Positions 1-4,127 of a stretch of DNA of 6,131 bases are shown here, one piece after another. The translations under genes and the position numbers were made by a program. The DNA is taken from positions 1 through 6,131 of the forward strand of contig JAJXYL010000025.1 of NCBI GenBank assembly GCA_021780575.1. Reading direction: 5' to 3'. Within the stretch, counting starts at the first letter, position 1; the number at the start of each line of letters is the position of its first letter. The notes below the pieces were generated by a model, which saw nothing but the letters and a program-made list of their open reading frames with translations, did no database searches and had not been told where the DNA came from. Origin of the DNA: a bacterium (GTDB lineage Bacteria > Patescibacteriota > Minisyncoccia > Phycocordibacterales > Phycocordibacteraceae).

Positions 1-213
1 TACTTCAGAGAGCTTGACTGCATCTTCTGCTTCCCGAGCTTGTGCAGCAACCGCGTCTGCTTGGGCTTGCTCTGGAGTAACACTTAGTGGCGTCTCCTGC
101 ATTGTCTCTGTTGGTTCTGTGGCCGCGTCAACACCGGACTTTTCAAGCCTTTTGCGCTCCTCTTCCTTAGTTTCGAGTTTAAGTTCTAAAGGTTCCGGTA
201 CTTCTGCGGACAT
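1..213 (-). CDS. Hypothetical charged protein, N-terminal part, cut by the left window edge
   Basis: An open frame on the minus strand starts at an ATG at 213 and runs off the left edge after 71 codons without a stop, so the C-terminus is missing. The visible protein begins MSAEVPEPLELKLETKEEER and is rich in Glu, Ala, Lys and Gln, with a run (EEERKRLEK) suggesting a charged helix or coiled coil. It then has a Thr/Pro/Glu linker and a second Ala/Gln/Glu-rich helix near residues 48-70. The codons are strongly G-first, as expected for real coding sequence. I see no signal peptide, membrane segment or recognisable domain, so no function is assigned. The start is uncertain. The same frame stays open up to a TAG at 436-438, so TTG at 306 or GTG at 429 could give N-terminal extensions of 31 or 72 residues. 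The 31-residue extension includes an amphipathic stretch (IPEELVRAILRGTNSIISEFF region) that looks plausibly coding. Codon choice (AGG, CTA, TTA, AGT) is less GC-biased than in most genes here. Confidence 0.6.
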   Translation of the reverse strand, partial: MSAEVPEPLELKLETKEEERKRLEKSGVDAATEPTETMQETPLSVTPEQAQADAVAAQAREAEDAVKLSEV

Positions 214-402
214 AAAGAATTCAGAAATTATGCTGTTAGTACCCCTAAGTATTGCACGGACTAGTTCCTCGGGAATTTGTGGTGTGGGTAGCCACGAAGG
301 TTCCAACTTCGTACCACACTCCCCGCCGGAATTTTTAACGAACGAAAAACCTGCGAAATTAAGGTAGCGGATAATCACAAATCCATGCTTGTACACAAAG
401 AA

Positions 403-429
403 GTGCGTGGCTGTTTTATGACCACGCAC
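403..429. repeat. Perfect 8-bp inverted repeat upstream of the 449 gene
   Basis: GTGCGTGG (403-410) and CCACGCAC (422-429) form a perfect 8-bp inverted repeat around an 11-nt AT-rich loop. It lies between the minus-strand gene at the left edge and the plus-strand membrane protein, and ends 5 bp before the extended -10 box of the latter, so it covers the place of a -35 element. It could be an operator or an RNA hairpin. It has no T-tract on either side, which argues against an intrinsic terminator. If the left-edge gene starts at GTG 429 the repeat would be inside its coding sequence. Confidence 0.5.
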
Positions 430-433
430 ATTC

Positions 434-442
434 TGCTATCAT
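434..442 (+). promoter_or_regulatory. Extended -10 box of the 449 gene
   Basis: TGCTATCAT is a TGN extension plus TATCAT, a 5-of-6 match to TATAAT. It ends exactly 6 nt before the ATG at 449, so transcription would start at or next to the start codon. No Shine-Dalgarno sequence precedes the ATG, which fits a leaderless message. No good -35 hexamer is visible, as is usual for extended -10 promoters. Confidence 0.55.
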
Positions 443-448
443 TCACTC

Positions 449-922
449 ATGTCTCGCACTGTCCTTTTGGAATGGGAAGGAAGAGAATATGACCACAACC
501 CAAAAAGCGCTGACTGGTACTGGGCGCTTGGTATTATCGCCGTGGCCAGCACGGTTGCCTCCGTGCTCTTCGGTAATTATCTGTTCGCTGCTCTTATCGT
601 TATTGCGGCAGTGACGATTGCACTCCACGCTTCAAAAAGACCGCCCCTGCATCGTTTCCGCCTTATAGAAGAAGGGATTTCTATTGGCGATGACATACAC
701 CCATTCAGCCAGATGACTTCCTTCTCGGTACTGGAGGATATCAAGGATGAATATCCTCCGATGCTCTCCGTTAAGACTGACAGCTGGCTCTCACCGCACC
801 TCATCATTCCGCTTGACGGTGTTGATGCGGACGCGGTCTATACTCACTTCCTCCATCATGTAGATGAAGGCGAACATTCGCACACCTTCGTTGATCTGGT
901 GGCGGCGTGGCTCGGGTTCTGA
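449..922 (+). CDS. Small membrane protein with two transmembrane helices and a C-terminal PH-like domain
   Basis: This 157-residue protein has a short polar N-terminus (MSRTVLLEWEGREYDHNPKS) followed by two adjacent hydrophobic helices, about residues 23-41 and 45-61, separated by the short turn FGNY. A soluble C-terminal domain of about 95 residues follows, probably cytoplasmic because of the basic SKRPPLHRFR after helix 2. The alternating strands of that domain (FRLIEEGISIG, MTSFSVLED, PPMLSVKTD, HLIIPLDG) and the closing amphipathic helix ending AAWLGF resemble a bacterial PH-like fold. Similar two-helix proteins with a WYWALGII-type first helix are, to my knowledge, common and uncharacterised in Parcubacteria. 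The role is unknown; a membrane-anchored scaffold is only a guess. There is no Shine-Dalgarno site, and the ATG is 6 nt after an extended -10 box. The stop TGA forms the TG of the next promoter, that of tRNA-Arg. Confidence 0.8.
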   Translation: MSRTVLLEWEGREYDHNPKSADWYWALGIIAVASTVASVLFGNYLFAALIVIAAVTIALHASKRPPLHRFRLIEEGISIGDDIHPFSQMTSFSVLEDIKDEYPPMLSVKTDSWLSPHLIIPLDGVDADAVYTHFLHHVDEGEHSHTFVDLVAAWLGF

Positions 923-928
923 TATACA
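920..928 (+). promoter_or_regulatory. Extended -10 box of tRNA-Arg(GCG)
   Basis: TGATATACA contains the TGN extension and TATACA. Its TGA is also the stop codon of the upstream membrane protein. The box ends 9 nt before the mature 5' end of the tRNA, which would give a leader of about 2-3 nt. The call rests on position and motif only. Confidence 0.4.
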
Positions 929-937
929 TTCTCTACT

Positions 938-1009
938 GCCCTCGTCGTTCAATGGATAGGACGCAAGCTTGCGGAGCTTGTAATGCAGGTTCGATTCCTG
1001 CCGAGGGCA
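938..1009 (+). tRNA. tRNA-Arg, anticodon GCG (reads CGC/CGT)
   Basis: A complete cloverleaf folds by hand. The acceptor stem is GCCCTCG (938-944) with CGAGGGC (1002-1008). The D stem is GTTC/GGAC with loop AATGGATA, the anticodon stem is CAAGC/GCTTG with loop TTGCGGA, and the T stem is GCAGG/CCTGC with a normal TTCGATT loop. The anticodon at 971-973 is GCG. The GGA in the D loop gives the A20 used by arginyl-tRNA synthetase, and C35 and discriminator A73 also fit arginine. CCA is not encoded, since the sequence after A1009 is CAAAGG, so a CCA-adding enzyme is needed. The first 26 nt differ from the next tRNA-Arg at only two positions, which suggests an old tandem duplication. Most bacteria read CGN codons with ACG (inosine), so GCG is unusual. 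Confidence 0.95.
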
Positions 1010-1021
1010 CAAAGGTTCTGG

Positions 1022-1030
1022 TGATACCAT
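1022..1030 (+). promoter_or_regulatory. Extended -10 box of tRNA-Arg(CCG)
   Basis: TGATACCAT (TGN plus TACCAT) lies in the 29-nt gap between the two tRNA-Arg genes and ends 8 nt before the second one. This suggests that the second tRNA can be transcribed on its own, not only by read-through from the first. Confidence 0.4.
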
Positions 1031-1038
1031 AGAGAAAC

Positions 1039-1110
1039 GCTCTCGTCGTTCAATGGATAGGATGCCTCCCTCCGAAGGAGGTGATGCCGGTTCGACTCCG
1101 GCCGAGAGCA
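1039..1110 (+). tRNA. tRNA-Arg, anticodon CCG (reads CGG)
   Basis: The cloverleaf is complete. The acceptor stem is GCTCTCG (1039-1045) with CGAGAGC (1103-1109). The D stem is GTTC/GGAT, the anticodon stem is CCTCC/GGAGG with loop CTCCGAA, and the T stem is GCCGG/CCGGC with loop TTCGACT. The anticodon at 1072-1074 is CCG. A20, C35 and discriminator A73 support arginine identity. CCA is not encoded. It lies 29 nt after tRNA-Arg(GCG) and shares nearly the whole acceptor 5' strand and D arm with it. Confidence 0.95.
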
Positions 1111-1140
1111 CTGCATAGGAAATGGGTGGACTGTTTGAGG

Positions 1141-1146
1141 TATCAT
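1141..1146 (+). promoter_or_regulatory. Possible -10 box of the PKD-like gene
   Basis: TATCAT lies 24 nt before the ATG at 1171. It lacks the TGN extension placed as in the other boxes. It would give a leader of roughly 18 nt containing GGAG at 1151-1154, which is 16 nt from the ATG and too far for a normal Shine-Dalgarno site. This call is weak. Confidence 0.3.
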
Positions 1147-1170
1147 GATGGGAGCCTTAATCACCTATCC

Positions 1171-1968
1171 ATGAACCAACAACGTCTGTCTATTCTGCTT
1201 AGTATTGTTCTCGCCCTCTTCGTCGGAGGGCTCGTGTACTGGGCTTTGCCACACCAGCCGATCACACCGACCACAGAGGTTGCCTCTACGACCGCTCCTG
1301 TTGTGAGTTCCGCGAAAGGCCCCTCCCCCACAACAACCCCAAAGAACACTACATATCCATCAATTGTTCCAAAAGATGGGATGAGTACTTCGGTGCAAGG
1401 AGGCGTTGTCCCATTTACCGTTTCTTTTACCCTGAAACTTAATGCGAATCGTTCCTGTTCGGTCATGAAATACGCCTTAGTCTTTGGCGATAACATAGAA
1501 AAAGATGTTCAGGTACCGCAAGATCAGTGTGCGAAACCTTACGCGGTTGTTGTTTATCACCAGTACCAACGGGCCGGCATCTTTACTGCCACCCTGAGCA
1601 CAAAACCAGTGGTTGGCGCGGGTGTCGTGCTTTCTCAAATAATCATCACGGCGAAGGATCCATCTGTCACGAGCGGGACGACAAAAACGGCGACATTCAC
1701 CACGTCCCCTGTAACGGGCTCTTCCCCTGTAACGGTTCACTTCAGTCTTTCAGCGGTCGATAGCGAAAATAGCGACATTAACTACATCATCGTATTTGGT
1801 GACGGCCAGACGGCAACATTCCCTCAAACTGTCGCGCCGACACTTTCTCACCTGTACCGTAATCCGGGGACCTTCATTGTCACGGTCTCCAGGGGAACGC
1901 AGTGCTCCACGGGACAATGCTTCGGTCCCAGCACCCCAATTGGAACCGTTACTGTTACCGTAATTTAG
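1171..1968 (+). CDS. Membrane-anchored or secreted protein with two PKD-like repeats
   Basis: This 265-residue protein starts MNQQRLSILLSIVLALFVGG, a signal anchor with its hydrophobic segment at about residues 7-26. There is no lipobox cysteine. A Thr/Pro/Ser-rich linker (about 29-66) leads to two related beta-sandwich repeats at about 75-160 and 175-262. Each has a VPFTVSFTLKL or SPVTVHFSLSA strand, then a (Y)xxVFGD core (YALVFGDN at 101-108, YIIVFGDG at 205-212), then an HxYxxxGxFxxTxS closing strand (YHQYQRAGIFTATLS, SHLYRNPGTFIVTVS). This is the PKD-type pattern, found in extracellular adhesion or stalk modules. Four cysteines (96, 120, 245, 250) suggest one disulfide per repeat. The protein is probably outside the membrane, facing the cell surface. 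I chose ATG 1171 because the frame upstream runs into the tRNA and has no other start between. Its stop overlaps the rpsT stop. Confidence 0.8.
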   Translation: MNQQRLSILLSIVLALFVGGLVYWALPHQPITPTTEVASTTAPVVSSAKGPSPTTTPKNTTYPSIVPKDGMSTSVQGGVVPFTVSFTLKLNANRSCSVMKYALVFGDNIEKDVQVPQDQCAKPYAVVVYHQYQRAGIFTATLSTKPVVGAGVVLSQIIITAKDPSVTSGTTKTATFTTSPVTGSSPVTVHFSLSAVDSENSDINYIIVFGDGQTATFPQTVAPTLSHLYRNPGTFIVTVSRGTQCSTGQCFGPSTPIGTVTVTVI

Positions 1969-2225
1969 ACGCGCTTGAAAGCGAGGGCGAGACGGGATTT
2001 CTTGCGGGCGGCGGTGTTGGCTTTGATAACACCGCGTTTCATCGCCTTATCGATTGCCTTATAGGCCAGAGGGAGGAGCTTCTCTGCTCCGGCGACGTCT
2101 TTGGCAGCAAGAGCCTTCAAAAACGACTTTGTCGTCTCATGAAGGGCCTCCTTGCGGCGCAGGTTGAATACGCGCTTCTTCGCCGAAGCGCGTATTACCT
2201 TCTTTGCAGAACTGGTAATAGCCAT
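1965..2225 (-). CDS. rpsT: 30S ribosomal protein S20
   Basis: S20 binds 16S rRNA in the body of the 30S subunit and is an early assembly protein. The 86-residue product is close to the usual 87 or so. It begins MAITSSAKKVIRASAKKRVF, matching the family pattern of a short N-terminus followed by a basic helix with K/R at every third or fourth residue. The middle (about 34-62) is a less charged helix containing PLAYKAIDKAMKRGVI, and the end carries the conserved NTAARKKSRLA motif (residues 70-80). I chose ATG 2225 from this alignment; the open frame runs upstream to 2432 but is not S20-like there. It converges on the PKD-like gene with a 4-bp overlap and diverges from ruvA across 66 bp. A strong hairpin sits in codons 10-20. 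No Shine-Dalgarno site is visible. Confidence 0.95.
   Translation of the reverse strand: MAITSSAKKVIRASAKKRVFNLRRKEALHETTKSFLKALAAKDVAGAEKLLPLAYKAIDKAMKRGVIKANTAARKKSRLALAFKRV
2167..2196 (-). repeat. Perfect 12-bp stem-loop inside rpsT
   Basis: Read on the minus (mRNA) strand, AATACGCGCTTC (2196-2185) and GAAGCGCGTATT (2178-2167) pair perfectly around the 6-nt loop GGCGAA. The hairpin covers codons 10-20 of rpsT. Such a long exact stem is not expected by chance in a window of this size. It has no T-tract, so it is not a standard terminator. It could be a control structure or an mRNA processing site. Confidence 0.7.
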
Positions 2226-2233
2226 GTCTGCCA

Positions 2234-2262
2234 AATGTAATGTATACGGCGCAGAAGCGCAA
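2234..2262 (-). promoter_or_regulatory. Candidate rpsT promoter
   Basis: On the minus strand, TTGCGC (2262-2257) and TACATT (2239-2234) are separated by 17 nt, and the -10 ends 8 nt before the ATG at 2225. An alternative -10, TATACA (2246-2241), would give a leader of about 8-10 nt. Both hexamers are weak matches, and the TTGCGC arm overlaps a small GCGC-AGAA-GCGC repeat. Confidence 0.35.
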
Positions 2263-2276
2263 TAGTGCTCGACGAA

Positions 2277-2285
2277 TGATAGGAT
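2277..2285 (+). promoter_or_regulatory. Extended -10 box of ruvA
   Basis: TGATAGGAT (TGN plus TAGGAT) ends exactly 6 nt before the ruvA ATG, the same spacing as at 434-442 and 4113-4121. The AGGA inside it (2281-2284), 7 nt from the ATG, could instead act as a weak Shine-Dalgarno site, so the promoter reading is not the only one. Confidence 0.45.
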
Positions 2286-2291
2286 AGGATT

Positions 2292-2837
2292 ATGATTCGG
2301 CAGATCCGTGGAAAAGTGCTCCAGGTGGGGCTCGTCAGCGCCACTGTCGAGGTCGCCGGCCTTGGTATCGAGGTGCGCATGAGCGCGCCCGGGGCACTTG
2401 CTGTCGGCACCGAAACGAGTCTCGCCACGCACCTCGCGCTCCGCCAGGACGGCTTGGAGCTCTATGGGTTCCTCGATGCGGCCGACCGGGATTTTTTTGA
2501 GCTCATCCTCTCAGTTTCGGGTATCGGACCGAAGACCGCCCTCTCGGTATTACGCAAGGCCCCGCGCGAAGCGCTTGAGGGTGCCATAGGGACGCGTGAT
2601 CTGAACTACCTGACCAAGGTCGTCGGACTCGGCAAGAAAGGCGCGGAGAAGATGTTAGTTGAGCTCGCCGACAAGGTCGGCCCACGCTCGCACTCGCGCG
2701 AGGACGGTGAGGTATTCGATACGCTCGTCGCGCTCGGGTACACCGAGCGCGAGGCGCGAAAAGCGCTCCAGGCCATCCCCGATATCGCTATAGGCAAAGA
2801 GGCCCGGCTCAAAGCGGCGCTCTCCGCGGGCCACTAA
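2292..2837 (+). CDS. ruvA: Holliday junction branch migration protein RuvA
   Basis: RuvA binds four-way DNA junctions as a tetramer and loads the RuvB helicase for branch migration in recombinational repair. The 181-residue product is slightly shorter than the usual 190-205. The N-terminal OB-fold (1-62) starts MIRQIRGKVLQVGLVSATVE and ends in the conserved LYGFLDAADRDFFE. Two helix-hairpin-helix DNA-binding motifs follow, SGIGPKTA (76-83) and VGLGKKGAEKM (111-121). After a short acidic linker comes the RuvB-contacting domain III (about 138-178), with the typical TLVALGYTEREARKAL. The shorter length comes from the linker and C-terminal end. ruvB and ruvC are not adjacent in this window. It is the first gene of a tight run, with the Mur ligase 3 nt downstream, so the two are probably co-transcribed. 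Confidence 0.97.
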   Translation: MIRQIRGKVLQVGLVSATVEVAGLGIEVRMSAPGALAVGTETSLATHLALRQDGLELYGFLDAADRDFFELILSVSGIGPKTALSVLRKAPREALEGAIGTRDLNYLTKVVGLGKKGAEKMLVELADKVGPRSHSREDGEVFDTLVALGYTEREARKALQAIPDIAIGKEARLKAALSAGH

Positions 2838-2840
2838 TTC

Positions 2841-4115
2841 ATGTACGGGTTCGTCAATCGTGTTGTCGGCGTGCTGAAAAAGGTAGTACCGGAACCACTC
2901 GTGCGGCCGCTCCGCCCTCTCTACCATCGAGCGCTCGCCTTCCTCATGGCGCTCTCGTACGGCTTCCCCGCCCGGAAGCTCATTGTCATCGGCGTGACAG
3001 GAACCAAGGGAAAATCAACGGTATCAGACCTCATTTACGCAACGTTGCTCGACAACGGCTATGCCGTTGCCGTGGCTTCCACCATTCGTTTCGCAATCAA
3101 AGACCAATCCGAACCGAACCTATTCAAAATGACGATGCCGGGCCGCGGGTTCATACAAAATTTTCTCCACCGCGCGGTACAAGCAGGATGCACGCATGCG
3201 GTTGTTGAAATAACATCCGAGAGCACGCTGAACTTCCGGCACCTCTTCCTTGACCTGGACGCACTGGTGTTCACGAACCTTCAGAAAGAACATATAGAAT
3301 CTCACGGCTCCTTCGAGAAATATGCCGCGGCGAAAATGAAAATTGGAGAAAGTCTTTCCGCATCGCCGAAGCGGCCGCGCGCAATCATCGCAAATGCAGA
3401 TGACCCCGCGAGCGCGCCCTATATGGCATTGCCGGTCGAGAAGAAATTTCCTTTTTCTTACACCGATGCGAAGGATGTGGAGCTGTTGCCCGGACAAGTC
3501 AGGTTTACTTTCCAGGGCGTACGTTTCCACATGCAGCTGCCGGGCAGCTTCAATATCATGAATGCGGTCGCCGCAGCGAATGCGGCCCGTTTTGTGGGTC
3601 TGTCTATTGAAAAAAGTGCTGCCGCACTTGCGAAGCTTAAGCGCGTTCCGGGGCGGACCGAACGCATTGATGCCGGACAAGCATTTAACGTCGTCGTCGA
3701 CTACGCGCACACACCCGACTCCCTTGCGGCACTCTACGCGGCCTATCCCGGGAGAAAGATTTGCGTTCTTGGCAATACCGGTGGTGGCCGCGACACATGG
3801 AAGCGCTCGGAGATGGGCCGTATCGCCGACGCATCTTGCGCAAAGGTCATTCTCACGAACGAAGATCCGTACGATGAAGATCCACGCGCTATTGTGAACG
3901 CGATGGCAGCCGGGATGAAGCGCATGCCTGAGATTATTATGGATCGACGTGCCGCCATATGCGCGGCGCTACGCGCAGCACGCCCCGACGACACCGTCCT
4001 CGTGAGCGGTAAGGGAACCGATCCGTTCATCATGGGGCCGCGCGACATGAAAACTCCGTGGAGTGACGCGCACGTTGTCCGCGAGGAACTTCAGCGACTT
4101 CTCGCAGAATTTTGA
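2841..4115 (+). CDS. MurE-type Mur ligase (UDP-N-acetylmuramyl peptide synthetase family) lacking the N-terminal UDP-binding domain
   Basis: Mur ligases use ATP to add an amino acid or peptide to a peptidoglycan precursor in the cytoplasm. The product has 424 residues, against about 490 for standard MurE. The ATP-binding P-loop GTKGKST is at 54-60, preceded directly by strand KLIVIGV. The central domain continues with TMPGRG (98-103), VVEITSES (121-128), FTNLQKEHIESHGS (144-157) and YAAAKMK, whose Lys165 fits the carbamylated lysine of the family. The C-terminal domain starts at VPGRTERID (269-277) and has VVVDYAHTPDSL (284-295), NTGGGRDTWKR (312-322), LTNEDPYDEDP (338-348) and SGKGTDPFIMG (389-399). 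Where MurE normally carries its UDP-MurNAc-binding domain there are only about 45 residues, basic and then hydrophobic (LAFLMALSYGF), which may touch the membrane. The DNPR motif of meso-diaminopimelate enzymes is replaced by EDPYDEDP, so the added residue cannot be predicted. MurE is the best match, but a related ligase role is possible. No Shine-Dalgarno site is visible, so translation is probably coupled to ruvA. Confidence 0.88.
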   Translation: MYGFVNRVVGVLKKVVPEPLVRPLRPLYHRALAFLMALSYGFPARKLIVIGVTGTKGKSTVSDLIYATLLDNGYAVAVASTIRFAIKDQSEPNLFKMTMPGRGFIQNFLHRAVQAGCTHAVVEITSESTLNFRHLFLDLDALVFTNLQKEHIESHGSFEKYAAAKMKIGESLSASPKRPRAIIANADDPASAPYMALPVEKKFPFSYTDAKDVELLPGQVRFTFQGVRFHMQLPGSFNIMNAVAAANAARFVGLSIEKSAAALAKLKRVPGRTERIDAGQAFNVVVDYAHTPDSLAALYAAYPGRKICVLGNTGGGRDTWKRSEMGRIADASCAKVILTNEDPYDEDPRAIVNAMAAGMKRMPEIIMDRRAAICAALRAARPDDTVLVSGKGTDPFIMGPRDMKTPWSDAHVVREELQRLLAEF

Positions 4116-4121
4116 TAGTAT
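4113..4121 (+). promoter_or_regulatory. Extended -10 box of the lamin-tail-like gene
   Basis: TGATAGTAT (TGN plus TAGTAT) ends 6 nt before the ATG at 4128. Its TGA is also the stop codon of the Mur ligase. There is no Shine-Dalgarno site, so the gene could have a leaderless transcript in addition to any read-through from upstream. Confidence 0.45.
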
Positions 4122-4127
4122 TGCTGT

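Noticed and set aside
14..367. Plus-strand open frame of 117 codons at the left end
   Set aside because: It lies opposite the better minus-strand coding frame. Its product is a Ser/Ala-rich translation typical of an antisense shadow, while the minus strand shows strong G-first codons and a sensible charged protein.
403..429. Inverted repeat as an intrinsic terminator
   Set aside because: There is no T-tract after the right arm on the plus strand or after the left arm on the minus strand, and both flanking genes point away from it.
1081..1170. Upstream GTG start at 1081 for the PKD-like gene
   Set aside because: The extension would be coded by the 3' part of tRNA-Arg(CCG) and destroys the clean signal anchor that begins at ATG 1171.
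2226..2432. N-terminal extension of rpsT up to 2432
   Set aside because: The S20 family starts at the MAITSSAKK methionine. The extra residues overlap the divergent ruvA gene and show no S20 features.
3120..3710. Minus-strand open frame of 196 codons inside the Mur ligase gene
   Set aside because: The plus strand holds an unmistakable Mur ligase with all motifs in order; the antisense product has no recognisable pattern.
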